Assembly: GCF_001463905.1 (NCBI RefSeq)
Contig: NZ_BBWR01000003.1
Coordinates: 309,095 to 373,094, forward strand
Length of the DNA stretch: 64,000 nt
DNA from: Aureimonas frigidaquae
Lineage (GTDB): Bacteria > Pseudomonadota > Alphaproteobacteria > Rhizobiales > Rhizobiaceae
Direction: 5' to 3'
Below the pieces are notes generated by a model that was not told the DNA's origin, ran no database searches, and was given only the letters and a program-made list of their open reading frames with translations. Every line of letters starts with the position of its first letter. Within the stretch, counting starts at the first letter, position 1. Shown here in pieces: positions 36,409 through 48,254 of this stretch. The position numbers were made by a program, and so were the translations under genes.

Positions 36409-37368
36409 ATGCACAATTACCTCGATTTCGAAAAACCCGTCGCCGATCTCGACAGCCAGATCCTGGAACTGAAGCGGATCAGCGCGGACGAGGGCAGCCT
36501 CGATGTCGGTGACGACATCGCCCGGCTGGAAAAGCGCTCGCAGGACGCGCTGGTCGATCTGTACCGCAAGCTGACGCCCTGGCAGAAAACCCAGGTCGCC
36601 CGGCATCCCGACCGGCCCCATTGCCTGGACTATGTCCAGCGGCTCATCACCGACTTCACGCCCCTGGCGGGGGACCGGTACTTCGCTGAGGATCTGGCGG
36701 TCATCGCCGGGTTCGGGCGTTTCGACGGCGCCCCCATCGCCGTCATCGGGCAGGAGAAGGGCTCCGACACCCAGACCCGGCTCAAGCACAATTTCGGCAT
36801 GGCGCGGCCCGAAGGCTACCGCAAGGCCGTGCGCATCATGGAGATGGCCGAGCGTTTTGCCATCCCCGTGCTCACGCTGGTGGATACGGCCGGCGCCTAT
36901 CCCGGCATCGGGGCCGAGGAGCGCGGCCAGGCCGAGGCCATCGCCCGCTCGACCGAAACCTGCCTCAACCTCAAGGTGCCGCTCGTCTCGGTGGTGATCG
37001 GTGAGGGCGGATCCGGCGGCGCCATCGCCATCGCCGCGGCCAACCGGGTGCTGATGCTGGAGCATGCGATCTACAGCGTGATCTCGCCGGAAGCCGGCGC
37101 CTCCATCCTGTGGCGCGATGCCGCCCGGGCCCGCGACGTCGCCCAGGCCATGAAGATCACCGCACAGGATCTGAAGAGCTTCGGCATCATCGACGAGATC
37201 GTCGAGGAGCCCATCGGCGGTGCGCACCGCGATCGGGACGCCATCATTGGGCGGACGGCGGATGCGGTCCGGCGTTCCCTCCGGGACCTTTCGGGGTTGG
37301 ACGGCAATGCCCTGAAGGCCGAGCGGCGGAACAAGTTCCTGGCAATGGGCCGCGATTTGAAGATCTGA
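36409..37368 (+). CDS. accA: Acetyl-CoA carboxylase carboxyltransferase subunit alpha
   Basis: A 319-residue subunit of the heterotetrameric carboxyltransferase that forms malonyl-CoA for fatty-acid synthesis. Recognisable features are the N-terminal coiled region, the GQEKGSDTQTRLKHNFGM segment, TLVDTAGAYPG and VVIGEGGSGGAIAIA. Length and ends agree with AccA. The 136-base gap before it contains a TTGACA (36295-36300) but no convincing -10. Confidence 0.96.
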   Translation: MHNYLDFEKPVADLDSQILELKRISADEGSLDVGDDIARLEKRSQDALVDLYRKLTPWQKTQVARHPDRPHCLDYVQRLITDFTPLAGDRYFAEDLAVIAGFGRFDGAPIAVIGQEKGSDTQTRLKHNFGMARPEGYRKAVRIMEMAERFAIPVLTLVDTAGAYPGIGAEERGQAEAIARSTETCLNLKVPLVSVVIGEGGSGGAIAIAAANRVLMLEHAIYSVISPEAGASILWRDAARARDVAQAMKITAQDLKSFGIIDEIVEEPIGGAHRDRDAIIGRTADAVRRSLRDLSGLDGNALKAERRNKFLAMGRDLKI

Positions 37369-37533
37369 TGCTCTTGGCGTGAATGCAACCCTTCGTGTAA
37401 TAACCTGCCCATTCAATCGAATGCAGGCAATGCCGTTAACCGGGCTGCAAGGTTGACGGAGTCATAAGAAGTCGAGATGCTATGTGCCAGACGGCCGGCG
37501 TGGCGAAGCGCACGGCCGCAAGGGGAACGGGGA

Positions 37534-38541
37534 ATGTTCGCCAAACGTCTTCTGACTGCCGCACTTCTGTCCACGACGCTGGTTGCGCTTGCCGGTTGCA
37601 AGCCCGGCAGCATTGACGACCTCATGGGCGCCGAGGCGCCGATCTCGGCCTCCTTGACCAAGCTCATGAAGGAAAAGAACATGGGCGTGCGCTCGCCCAT
37701 GCTGGTGCGCCTGTTCAAGGAAGAGTCCGAGCTCGAGGTCTGGAAGCAGACCGACGACGGGACCTACGCGCTTTTGACGACCTATCCCATCTGCGCCTGG
37801 TCCGGAAAGCTCGGCCCCAAGACGCGCGAAGGCGATCGCCAGGCGCCGGAAGGTTTCTACAACATCACGCGTGGTTCCCTGAACCCGCGCTCGCAGCACC
37901 ATCTGGCCTTCGATATCGGCTATCCCAACCGCTACGACGCGTCCAACGGCTTCACCGGGCAGCACCTGATGGTGCATGGCTCGTGCAATTCGTCCGGCTG
38001 CTACGCCATGGACAACCAGCAGATCGAGCAGATCTACGCGCTGGCGCGGGAAGCCTTCACCGGCGGGCAACGCAATTTCCAGTTCCAGGCCTATCCGTTC
38101 CGGATGACGGCCAAGAACATGGCGCGGCACAACCAGTCGCAGCATTATGCCTTCTGGTCGATGCTCAAGCAGGGTTACGACACCTTCGAGGCGACCAAGC
38201 AGCCGGTGAAGGTCGATGTCTGCGAGCGCCGCTACCTGTTCAACGCCCGGTTGGGCGAGGGCGTGACGCTGGACCCGGCGGGCGCCTGCCCCACCGTCCA
38301 GGAGGATCCGGCCATCGCGGCGCGCCGCGTGTCGGAAGAGGCCGAGATCGCGTCCCTCCTGGCCAAGATGGACCCGAGCGAGTTCGTCACACAATCCACC
38401 TTCACCTACCGCACGGGCGATCCGATCACCGCCGAAGCCTATGCGCGTGAGCAGAACCGCCGGGCCGGCTACGACCGCCTCGGAAACCGGATCGAGACGC
38501 CGGCCCGCACCTCGATCTTCGGGGCGCTCATCTCCCGCTGA
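37534..38541 (+). CDS. Lipoprotein L,D-transpeptidase (YafK-like)
   Basis: A 335-residue protein with a lipoprotein signal: LVALAGC puts the lipid-bearing cysteine at C22. The L,D-transpeptidase catalytic motif HGSCNSSGCYAM (H148, C156) follows. Such enzymes cross-link peptidoglycan or cleave its links to outer-membrane proteins; YafK-type members tend to act as hydrolases. The C-terminal 120 residues, from about 215, lie outside the catalytic domain and I recognise nothing in them. The ATG at 37534 has a GGGGAACGGGG upstream. A -35-like TTGACG lies at 37453. Confidence 0.85.
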   Translation: MFAKRLLTAALLSTTLVALAGCKPGSIDDLMGAEAPISASLTKLMKEKNMGVRSPMLVRLFKEESELEVWKQTDDGTYALLTTYPICAWSGKLGPKTREGDRQAPEGFYNITRGSLNPRSQHHLAFDIGYPNRYDASNGFTGQHLMVHGSCNSSGCYAMDNQQIEQIYALAREAFTGGQRNFQFQAYPFRMTAKNMARHNQSQHYAFWSMLKQGYDTFEATKQPVKVDVCERRYLFNARLGEGVTLDPAGACPTVQEDPAIAARRVSEEAEIASLLAKMDPSEFVTQSTFTYRTGDPITAEAYAREQNRRAGYDRLGNRIETPARTSIFGALISR

Positions 38542-38567
38542 CGCTCGCGCCGCCGTCCAGGCGGGGT

Positions 38568-39161
38568 CTACAGGCCGGAGGATCGAAGCGCCTTCTGCCC
38601 TTCGTCGCAGGCGGCGTAATTGGCAAAATCGAACTGCACCAGCACGAAGGGCGCGGCCTCAGGGCCCGCGCCGATGCTGACGGCGATCGAGGCGACATCG
38701 TCGCGCATCCGCGCGCCGGATCCGGCCGACCAGAAGCTGTAATAGAAGCGTTCCCCCCGCGCGAGTTCGGCCGACCATTGCAGGATGGAGGTCCCCGCGC
38801 GTCCGGGACCTGCAAGGTCCACCTCGTAATGATGGGCCGGCCCGTAGAGGTTTGTCAGAAGGCTTGCCAGGCGCTCGAAATAGGCGCGGGCCTGTGCCCC
38901 GGTCGGATCGCCGTCGAAGCGCGCCGTTGCGCCCGCGACGGAGCAGAGGCCGGCATCGGGATCATAGCGCGCAAAGTAGCTTGCAAGGCCGGGATAGGGG
39001 ATGGGCACGTCGCGCAGGACGATGGTGCCGTCGCCATTGTCGCGCCGCAGGCTCAAGGCAGGCGGCCTTTCGCCCATGGCAAGGCCGAAGGGTTTGGCAA
39101 GCACCGGGGGCGATGCGACCGGCACGAGAAGCATGGTTAGGAAGGCTAGGGCCGTGCGCAT
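38568..39161 (-). CDS. Hypothetical exported protein
   Basis: A 197-residue protein with a signal peptide (about residues 1-22). The mature part has the segment NLYGPAHHYEVDLAGPG and an aromatic-rich ERFYYSFWSAGSG stretch but no domain I recognise. Codon use is like that of the neighbours. It converges with the L,D-transpeptidase gene 26 bases away and lies downstream of secA on the same strand, beyond two stem-loops, so it probably has its own promoter. Confidence 0.65.
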   Translation of the reverse strand: MRTALAFLTMLLVPVASPPVLAKPFGLAMGERPPALSLRRDNGDGTIVLRDVPIPYPGLASYFARYDPDAGLCSVAGATARFDGDPTGAQARAYFERLASLLTNLYGPAHHYEVDLAGPGRAGTSILQWSAELARGERFYYSFWSAGSGARMRDDVASIAVSIGAGPEAAPFVLVQFDFANYAACDEGQKALRSSGL

Positions 39162-39183
39162 CGGGCGTGAAACATCCGGACCG

Positions 39184-39283
39184 CCGCGGCACCCATGCCG
39201 CGGAACGGAGGGAATGATCGCGTCGCGGCCGGATTTTTCACAAGAAACGCCCGGTTGCGCATGCCTGCGGCGGATTGCCGCAG
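39184..39283 (-). terminator. Two stem-loops downstream of secA
   Basis: CCGCGGCA (39184-39191) pairs with TGCCGCGG (39196-39203) around CCCA. CTGCGGC (39265-39271) pairs with GCCGCAG (39277-39283) around five bases. Both stems are perfect. Neither is followed by a clear U-run on the minus strand, so they may be 3'-end stabilisers or Rho-associated structures rather than strong intrinsic terminators. Confidence 0.35.
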
Positions 39284-39313
39284 ACTTGACCTGTCAGACG
39301 ATGGTACCTGCGC

Positions 39314-41989
<2,676 letters not shown>

Positions 41990-42100
41990 TGAGGGTCCTT
42001 CCAAGAGAATTGGCGGCGAGGGGAAGGGATGACCACCCACCGCTGCCGGCGGGTCGCCGCTTGACTTGACCTGGACCGGCTGGACTTTAAGAACGTGCGA

Positions 42101-42129
42101 GAGATAAGAGTGCCCCAAGTCGATGTCAA
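42101..42129 (-). promoter_or_regulatory. Promoter of secA
   Basis: Read on the minus strand, TTGACA (42129-42124) is followed after exactly 17 bases by TATCTC (42106-42101). This predicts a secA leader of about 105 bases before the ATG at 41989. No leader peptide of the SecM type is obvious in it. Confidence 0.65.
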
Positions 42130-42229
42130 CGCCACCCTGGGAATGCCCCGGGGGAGGGCCGTCACCTCGTCCTGAAAAAGCCACAAGCCTCGGCAAAGCC
42201 GGGCCCCGACCCACCGGGAAGGAATGATC

Positions 42230-43183
42230 ATGACATTGCGCATCACTGCACGCCTCATGGCCTCGGCCTTGTTGCTGGCCGGCCTGACGGCGTCGGCCGG
42301 CGCCCAGGAGGCGCAGACGCAACCCACGCCGGCACCGGCCGCGCAGGCGCCGGCCGCCCCCGCGCCGGACAGCGTCGTCGCCCGCATTGGCGGCAAGGAC
42401 CTGACCGAGGCCGATGTCGACGCCGCGGCCCAGGAAATCGGCGCCCAGTTCGGCCAGCTTCCGCCCGAGCAGCGGCGGCTCGCCACCATTTCCGCGCTGA
42501 TCGACGTCAAGGCGCTGGCTGCCAAGGCCGAGGCCGAGGGCCTTCAGGACGAGGCCGCCGTGGCCCGCCAGATCGACTTCCTGCGCGACCGCGTCCTGCA
42601 CAATGCCTATTTCGAGAAGCACGGCGTGTCGGCCATCACCGAGGACGAGCTTCTTGCCCGCTACGAGGCGGAGAAGGCGCGTTTCGTTCCGCAGGACGAG
42701 GTGCATGCGCGCCATATCCTGGTCGACACCAAGGAAGAGGCGGACAGCATCATCGCGCGGCTCGACAAGGGCGAGACCTTCGCCGATCTGGCGCGCGAAT
42801 TGTCCAAGGATCCGTCCTCGCAGAATGGCGGCGATCTCGGTACCTTCGGCAAGGGCCGCATGGTCCCCGCCTTCGAGGAGGCGGCCTTTGCGCTCGAGCC
42901 TGGCAGCCACAGCCAAACCCCTGTCGAGACGCAGTTCGGCTGGCACGTCATTGAGGTCGTGGAAAAGGGCAAGAGCGCATTCCCGCCGTTCGAACAGGTG
43001 CGTGAACAGGCCCGCCAGGTCGTCATGCGCGACAAGTATGTCGAGATGCTCGAAAAGGCCCGCGAGGAGCTGAAGGTCGATTATGTCGATCCGGAGCTGA
43101 AGTCGCAGATCGACGCGCTGGAAGCCGGCGCCGACGCGGCGCAGGACGCCGCCCCGGCCGCCGGGCAGGCGCCGGCCCAGTAA
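42230..43183 (+). CDS. Periplasmic parvulin-type peptidyl-prolyl isomerase
   Basis: A 317-residue protein with a signal peptide (about residues 1-25), a Pro/Ala-rich linker and a SurA-like N-terminal chaperone region. One PpiC domain covers about residues 155-247 (starting [16 protein letters not shown], with [20 protein letters not shown]). It should help fold outer-membrane and periplasmic proteins after Sec export, which suits its place divergent from secA. The ATG at 42230 is placed correctly after GGGAAGGA; an ATG at 42224 is too close to it. Confidence 0.9.
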   Translation: MTLRITARLMASALLLAGLTASAGAQEAQTQPTPAPAAQAPAAPAPDSVVARIGGKDLTEADVDAAAQEIGAQFGQLPPEQRRLATISALIDVKALAAKAEAEGLQDEAAVARQIDFLRDRVLHNAYFEKHGVSAITEDELLARYEAEKARFVPQDEVHARHILVDTKEEADSIIARLDKGETFADLARELSKDPSSQNGGDLGTFGKGRMVPAFEEAAFALEPGSHSQTPVETQFGWHVIEVVEKGKSAFPPFEQVREQARQVVMRDKYVEMLEKAREELKVDYVDPELKSQIDALEAGADAAQDAAPAAGQAPAQ

Positions 43184-43260
43184 GGCGCCGCCCGGCACGC
43201 TTGCCCGAACCCGCGGCGCACGCCTCTTGCGCGCCGCCCGGCCTTGATGCAATTCCTGTC

Positions 43261-43316
43261 GCAGCGGGCGCGATGGCGCGGTTCCCGAACAGAACCGCCG
43301 TCATCGCGCCCGCTGC
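43261..43316 (+). terminator. Large nested stem-loop between the parvulin and argJ genes
   Basis: A perfect 15-bp outer stem (GCAGCGGGCGCGATG at 43261-43275 with its complement at 43302-43316) encloses a perfect 7-bp inner stem (GCGGTTC 43278-43284 with GAACCGC 43292-43298). CGTTTC follows. It is far longer than an ordinary terminator. It may end the parvulin transcript, or be a palindromic repeat unit. Confidence 0.5.
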
Positions 43317-43352
43317 CGTTTCAGACAAGTTCTCGATGAAGGCCCCCTCGCG

Positions 43353-44585
43353 ATGTCCGACGCCGTTTCCCCTCTGGCACCGAGCTCCATTCCCGACATG
43401 CCGCCCATTGCGGGCGTTCGCCTGGCGGCCGGCTCTGCCGGCATCAAGTATCGCAACCGGACGGATGTGATGATGATGGTGCTGGACGAGGGCACCAGCG
43501 TCGCCGGTGTCTTGACGACGACGCGCTGCCCCTCCGCGCCGGTCGATTTCTGCCGCGCCAACCTGCCGGGCGGCCGCGCCCGCGTTCTGGTGGTGAACTC
43601 CGGCAACGCCAACGCCTTCACCGGCCGGCGCGGGGTGGATACGGTCGAAGCGACAGCCGCGGCCGCGGCGGCTGCGCTCGGCTGCGCCCCGTCGGATGTC
43701 TTCCTGGCCTCGACCGGGGTGATCGGCGAGCCGCTGGATGCCGGCAAGTTCTCCGGCCTCCTGGCCCCACTGGCCGCAGAGGCCGCCGAGGACGGCTGGC
43801 GCATGGCGGCGGAAGCCATCATGACAACCGACACCTATCCCAAGGTGGCGACGCGCAGCGTGACGATCGATGGCGTGGCCGTGCGCATCAACGGCATGGC
43901 CAAGGGCGCCGGCATGATCGCGCCCGATATGGCGACCATGCTGTCCTTCATCGCCACCGACGCGGCCATCGCTCCCGGCGCCTTGCAGGCGCTGCTCAGC
44001 GCCGCGGTGGCGCCAAGCTTCAACTCCGTGACGGTGGACAGCGATACCTCGACATCCGATACGCTGCTTCTGTTTGCGACGGGGCAGGCCGGCAATGCCG
44101 TGGTGAGCGATGCGTCCGACCCGAGCCTGTCCGGGTTCCGCACGGCGCTGACCGAGCTCCTGATCGACCTGGCCCGCCAGGTCGCCCGGGATGGCGAGGG
44201 CGCCCGCAAGGAGATCCAGGTGCGGGTGGAAGGCGCCACGGACGACCGGTCGGCCAAGCGCATCGCCATGTCCATCGCCAATTCGCCCCTGGTCAAGACG
44301 GCCGTCGCCGGCGAGGATGCCAATTGGGGCCGCGTCGTCATGGCCGTCGGCAAGGCGGGCGAGCCGGCCGACCGCGACCGCCTGGCCATCTGGTTCGGCG
44401 ATGTGCGCGTGGCGGTGGACGGCGCGCGCGATCCTGCCTATTCCGAGGCGGAGGCCAGCCTGTCCATGCGCCAGGAGATCATCCGCATCCGCGTGGACCT
44501 CGGACTCGGCGATGGTGCCTGGACGGTATATGGTTGCGATCTGACGAAGGAATATGTGGCGATCAATGGCGATTACAGAAGCTGA
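43353..44585 (+). CDS. argJ: Bifunctional glutamate N-acetyltransferase / amino-acid N-acetyltransferase
   Basis: A 410-residue ornithine acetyltransferase that recycles the acetyl group in arginine synthesis and can also acetylate glutamate. The self-cleavage site is in [16 protein letters not shown]: the chain is cut between A194 and the catalytic T195, giving alpha and beta subunits. The N-terminal SNAGNANAF-like segment (here [10 protein letters not shown]) is conserved. Its last 20 bases overlap the next gene. It lies after a long hairpin, so expression probably starts from its own promoter. Confidence 0.95.
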   Translation: MSDAVSPLAPSSIPDMPPIAGVRLAAGSAGIKYRNRTDVMMMVLDEGTSVAGVLTTTRCPSAPVDFCRANLPGGRARVLVVNSGNANAFTGRRGVDTVEATAAAAAAALGCAPSDVFLASTGVIGEPLDAGKFSGLLAPLAAEAAEDGWRMAAEAIMTTDTYPKVATRSVTIDGVAVRINGMAKGAGMIAPDMATMLSFIATDAAIAPGALQALLSAAVAPSFNSVTVDSDTSTSDTLLLFATGQAGNAVVSDASDPSLSGFRTALTELLIDLARQVARDGEGARKEIQVRVEGATDDRSAKRIAMSIANSPLVKTAVAGEDANWGRVVMAVGKAGEPADRDRLAIWFGDVRVAVDGARDPAYSEAEASLSMRQEIIRIRVDLGLGDGAWTVYGCDLTKEYVAINGDYRS

Positions 44586-45345
44586 TCAGCTGCGGCAGTT
44601 CGCCATTACCCGGCGGCTGGAAGCTGCGGGCTTCCGGGCCTGGCCGGCGACCGAGACCCATTATGACGGAACCTGGGCCGTACGCCTGGCGACGAGCTTT
44701 CCGGCCAAGCGCCTCAACTCCGTCAATCCGCTCGATCCCTCGGACGATCGCGATATCCCGGCGCGCATCGCACGGGCACGCCAGCGCTTCGACGCGGCCG
44801 GCCGGCCCCTGATCTTCCGGCAATCGCCGCTGGCGCCCCCCGCCCTCAAGGCCTGGCTCGACGAGGCCGGGTGGGAGAGCTTCGGCGAATCCATCGTCTT
44901 TACGGCCGATCTGGCGCTTCTGGACCTGGCAGGCGCGCTGGACCGGATTCCCATCCGCGACGTGGAGCGGTACCTGGACGCCAGCCTGATCGTCCATCAG
45001 CGGCCGGAATCGCTGCGGCCGGGGCTCAGCCAGGTCCTGTCGGCCATCCGCCCGCCGGCGGCCTGCTTCGTGCGCGAGCGGGCGGATGGGCAGCCCATCG
45101 CCACCGCGCTCGCCATTACAGACAACGACCTCGCCGGCATATTGGATGTCGCCGTCCTGCCGCAGGAGCGGCGCCGGGGGATCGGCCGCGATCTCATCGC
45201 CACGGCATTGCGCCATACGCTGCACAAGGGCGCGCGCACGGGCTGGCTGCAGGTGGAGGCCGAGAATGTGGCGGGCGTTGCCCTGTATGAGGGGCTCGGT
45301 TTCTCCGAAGCCTATCGCTACGTCTACCGCCGCGAGCCCGCCTGA
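44566..45345 (+). CDS. GNAT-family N-acetyltransferase
   Basis: A 259-residue protein whose C-terminal half is a GNAT acetyltransferase. The acetyl-CoA site is in [21 protein letters not shown], and [17 protein letters not shown] is the terminal motif. The N-terminal 130 residues hold a second, degenerate GNAT-like fold ([15 protein letters not shown]). The substrate is unknown. The ATG at 44566 lies inside the argJ end (20-base overlap), and mutT follows after 19 bases, so argJ, this gene and mutT form an operon. Confidence 0.85.
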   Translation: MAITEADQLRQFAITRRLEAAGFRAWPATETHYDGTWAVRLATSFPAKRLNSVNPLDPSDDRDIPARIARARQRFDAAGRPLIFRQSPLAPPALKAWLDEAGWESFGESIVFTADLALLDLAGALDRIPIRDVERYLDASLIVHQRPESLRPGLSQVLSAIRPPAACFVRERADGQPIATALAITDNDLAGILDVAVLPQERRRGIGRDLIATALRHTLHKGARTGWLQVEAENVAGVALYEGLGFSEAYRYVYRREPA

Positions 45346-45364
45346 CGGGGCCAAGGATGACCGC

Positions 45365-45763
45365 ATGAAACTTCTTCTCGTCGTCGCCTGTGCGCTGGTG
45401 GATGCCGATCGTCGCGTGCTCCTGGCGCAGCGCCCGCCCGGCAAGCAGCTCGCCGGGCTGTGGGAATTTCCCGGTGGCAAGCTCGAGCCGGGCGAACGGC
45501 CGGAAGCCTGCCTGATCCGCGAACTGGACGAGGAGCTCGGCATCACCACCTGGGAAAGCTGCCTCGCGCCGCTGACCTTCGCCAGCCATGCCTATCCCGA
45601 CTTTCACCTTCTCATGCCGCTCTATGTCTGCCGCCGCTACGAGGGCATTCCCCACGGGCGGGAAGGACAGGCGCTGAAATGGGTGCGACCCCGGGACATG
45701 CGGGACTATCCGATGCCGCCGGCCGACCTGCCTTTGATCGCACCGCTGATCGACCTTCTGTAA
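45365..45763 (+). CDS. mutT: 8-oxo-dGTP diphosphatase MutT
   Basis: A 132-residue Nudix hydrolase with a complete Nudix box at residues 38-60, written as GKLEPGERPEACLIRELDEE plus LGI. It removes oxidised guanine nucleotides (8-oxo-dGTP) before they are used by polymerase. Length and the FPGGKLEPGE start of the box match MutT rather than RppH or NudC types. The ATG at 45365 follows an AAGGATGA ribosome site. It is the third gene of the argJ-GNAT-mutT set. Confidence 0.9.
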   Translation: MKLLLVVACALVDADRRVLLAQRPPGKQLAGLWEFPGGKLEPGERPEACLIRELDEELGITTWESCLAPLTFASHAYPDFHLLMPLYVCRRYEGIPHGREGQALKWVRPRDMRDYPMPPADLPLIAPLIDLL

Positions 45764-45879
45764 GGCTGGCGACGGATTAACCATCCCAGATTGATGGTCT
45801 GGCCCGTTCAGCCTCTGTTAACCGGGTCTGCGCGAGATGGACGGGATTGAGGATGCGGCTCGATGCGACGAGGGACATC

Positions 45880-46161
45880 ATGGCGAAGATGACCTACCAC
45901 GGACGGCGCTGCTCGGCGCGCGACACGGCCATGGCTCTGTTGCGGGCGACGGTGTTGTTCGGCGCCGTCGCCGTGGTAACGGCGCTGGCCGTCCAGCCCG
46001 ATACGTTCCGCACCGACCGCGCCATGGCCAACGGCCCCGTGGGCGTGGACCCCGTCCAGACCGGCTCCATCGGCCCCGTGCGCGCCATGCGCATCGAGCC
46101 CGGCCGCGGCCCGGCGCCGTGCCTGGAGTTCCCGGACGGCTCGCGCCGCGGCGCCTGCTGA
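45880..46161 (+). CDS. Hypothetical small membrane-anchored protein
   Basis: A 93-residue product with one hydrophobic helix at about residues 20-36 (LLRATVLFGAVAVVTALAV). A low-complexity Gly/Pro/Arg-rich tail ends in a cysteine. The start at 45880 has GAGGGA upstream; 45853 is an in-frame alternative. Codon use is high-GC and coding-like. No domain or family is recognised. It is 3 bases from the end of the convergent methyltransferase gene. Confidence 0.6.
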   Translation: MAKMTYHGRRCSARDTAMALLRATVLFGAVAVVTALAVQPDTFRTDRAMANGPVGVDPVQTGSIGPVRAMRIEPGRGPAPCLEFPDGSRRGAC

Positions 46162-46164
46162 CGC

Positions 46165-47061
46165 TTAGCCGCGCCCGCCGGACCTGTCCGTCAGAACATC
46201 TGCCAGGCTGACCTGCGCGCTGCCGGGGCGCAGCGGCTTCTGCTGGCTCTCATGCGGCTTCCAGCCCGATAGATAGACGATGTCGAAGGTCGCGCGGATT
46301 CGCCCGTCGCGATCGCTGAACCGCTCGGCATAGATCTCCGCCGCCCGCAGGAAGACCCGCCGGCCCAGGGGCCTGCGGCTGCGCGCCGTCAGGCTGTTGG
46401 CCATGCCCATGGCGCGCAGGTCGGCCATAAGGCCGAACATGGTATCGTAGCGCACGGTCTGGCGGTCCTGGTCGATGACGGGCAGGGCAAAGCCCGTCCG
46501 TTGCAGGAGCGCGCCGGCATCGCGCAGTTCGACGAAGGGCGGAACGCGCGGGGATGCACCCCCGGTCAGTTCCGCTTCGGCCGTGATCAGGCAGGTCCGC
46601 AATTCCTGCAGGCTGTCGCCGCCCAGAAGCGCCGTCAGGAACAGGCCGTCCGGCCGCAGCGCCCGCTGGATCTGCGCCAGGACACCCGGCGTGTCGTTGG
46701 TCAGGTGCAGCGACAGGCAGGACAGGACGAGGTCCAGGCTGCCATTGGCAAAGGGCAGGAGCTCCTCGTCCGCCACCACAGCCAGGGGTGTACCGTCGAG
46801 CCAGTCGCCCTCGCGCTCGCTGCGGATCAGAAAATCCACCTGGCCGCCGACGGCACGCGCCAGGCTGCCGTCATAGCCGTTCATCTCCAACCCCACGGCG
46901 AAGCGGCGCTGGACGAGCGATAGCCGCTCCGCCAGTTCCGCCGCGGCGGCGTCGTACAGGAAACGCGCGCCCGCCATGCCGCGGCCTGCCCAGCGGCGGC
47001 GATGGCGTGCCTGCAATCCACGGTCGAAGGGCGCTTCGGGTGAAAGCCTATTGCTGGTCAT
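46165..47061 (-). CDS. SAM-dependent methyltransferase (BioC/NDUFAF5-like)
   Basis: A 298-residue class I methyltransferase-fold protein. The order of motifs (FDRGLQARHRRRWA N-terminus, LPFANGSLDLVLSCLSLHLTND, LRPDGLFLTALLGGDSLQELR) follows the BioC-like/NDUFAF5 group. Members include an arginine hydroxylase involved in respiratory complex I assembly. I cannot say which activity this protein has. The start at 47061 has an AAGGGG ribosome site. It is divergent from comF. Confidence 0.85.
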   Translation of the reverse strand: MTSNRLSPEAPFDRGLQARHRRRWAGRGMAGARFLYDAAAAELAERLSLVQRRFAVGLEMNGYDGSLARAVGGQVDFLIRSEREGDWLDGTPLAVVADEELLPFANGSLDLVLSCLSLHLTNDTPGVLAQIQRALRPDGLFLTALLGGDSLQELRTCLITAEAELTGGASPRVPPFVELRDAGALLQRTGFALPVIDQDRQTVRYDTMFGLMADLRAMGMANSLTARSRRPLGRRVFLRAAEIYAERFSDRDGRIRATFDIVYLSGWKPHESQQKPLRPGSAQVSLADVLTDRSGGRG

Positions 47062-47203
47062 CTTGCCCCTTTTCTGCGGCACGCGGCATCATGGCATCGA
47101 CATGAAAGACGGGCCGCAACCCTGCCCATATGGTGCGCGGTGCACCGGTAGTGCAACGCGTTCCCTTCCGGCGGATGGAGTGAGTAAAGTGCCACGGCCC
47201 GAA

Positions 47204-48073
47204 ATGCGAGCAGCTTTGCGCGGCTTCGCCCTGCGCCTGACGGACCTGATCTACCCGCCGGTCTGCGCCGGCTGCCGTGCGGCGACCGCCCGCCACGGGG
47301 CCTTGTGCGCGCGGTGCTGGGCGGCGACGCACTTCATCGAGCCGCCTTATTGCGCCGTCTCGGGCGATCCCATGGCCTTCGAGATACCGGACGAGCCCGT
47401 CCGCCTGTCCGTCCTGGCAGATCCGCCAGCCTTTCGTGTGGCGCGCTCGGCCGTCGTCCATACGGGGCTCGGCATGCGGCTGCCGACGCAGCTCAAATAC
47501 AGCGACCGCGCCGATCTCGCCCCCATCATGGCGCAATGGATGGCGCGGGCGGGAGCCGAGCTCTTCGCGCAGGCCGACATGATCGTGCCTGTTCCCCTGC
47601 ATCGGCGGCGGCAGATCCTGCGCCGCTTCAACCAGGCGCGGGAGCTGGCGCGCGCCCTAAGTCCGCTGGCGGGCCTGCCGGTTGCCGACGCGGTGCTGGT
47701 CCGCCGCCGCGCGACAGCCAGCCAGGTGGGGCTGGACCGGCATCAGCGCGCCGCCAATGTGCGCGGCGCCTTCGACGTGCCGGCCCGACAGCGCGACAGG
47801 CTGCGCGGCCGTGGCGTTCTCCTGGTGGACGATGTCTTCACCACGGGCGCCACGGTCCAGTCCGCCAGCCGCGCGCTGATCCGCGGCGGGGCATCGCATG
47901 TGGTGGTTCTGACGTTTTCGAGGGTTGCGAGCGAAGTCGCCGCGCCGCATATGTGGACGAACGTCACGTCGGACCCCGGAGCGGATGGTGCAGGTAACGG
48001 TCTATACGCGGCAGCTCTGCGGTTTCTGCAGCAGCGCCAAGGCACTCCTCGACAGGAAGGGAGTGAGCTATGA
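47204..48073 (+). CDS. comF: ComF family protein (phosphoribosyltransferase-like)
   Basis: A 289-residue protein. An N-terminal zinc-ribbon region (YPPVCAGCRAAT then LCARCW) is followed by a type I phosphoribosyltransferase domain whose PRPP motif is VLLVDDVFTTGATV. ComF proteins are needed for DNA uptake in naturally competent bacteria, but most homologs have no proven role. The start is uncertain: ATG at 47204 or GTG at 47189, which has GGATGGAG upstream. Its last 89 bases overlap grxC in another frame, so the C-terminal tail beyond about residue 258 is probably not conserved. Confidence 0.82.
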   Translation: MRAALRGFALRLTDLIYPPVCAGCRAATARHGALCARCWAATHFIEPPYCAVSGDPMAFEIPDEPVRLSVLADPPAFRVARSAVVHTGLGMRLPTQLKYSDRADLAPIMAQWMARAGAELFAQADMIVPVPLHRRRQILRRFNQARELARALSPLAGLPVADAVLVRRRATASQVGLDRHQRAANVRGAFDVPARQRDRLRGRGVLLVDDVFTTGATVQSASRALIRGGASHVVVLTFSRVASEVAAPHMWTNVTSDPGADGAGNGLYAAALRFLQQRQGTPRQEGSEL

Positions 48074-48251
48074 GGAAAAGGACGCCACGGTGAACCCGGC
48101 CTTCCGGCAGGAAATGCTGGCGCGCGCCAACGGGCGCACGACCTTTCCGCAGATCTTCATCGGCCAAACCCATGTCGGCGGTTGCGACGATCTCTACGCG
48201 CTGGATGCGGCCGGGCGTCTCGATCCGCTGCTTGCCGGCCAGGAGGGCTGA
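47985..48251 (+). CDS. grxC: Glutaredoxin 3
   Basis: An 88-residue dithiol glutaredoxin with active site CGFC at residues 12-15 and the TTFPQIFIGQTHVGGCDDL segment that carries the conserved cis-proline and GG-binding motif for glutathione. It reduces protein disulfides with glutathione. CGFC replaces the textbook CPYC, which is normal in Rhizobiales. The ATG at 47985 matches the family N-terminus (MVQVTVYTRQ) even though it lies 89 bases inside comF. Confidence 0.93.
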   Translation: MVQVTVYTRQLCGFCSSAKALLDRKGVSYEEKDATVNPAFRQEMLARANGRTTFPQIFIGQTHVGGCDDLYALDAAGRLDPLLAGQEG

Positions 48252-48254
48252 TCC

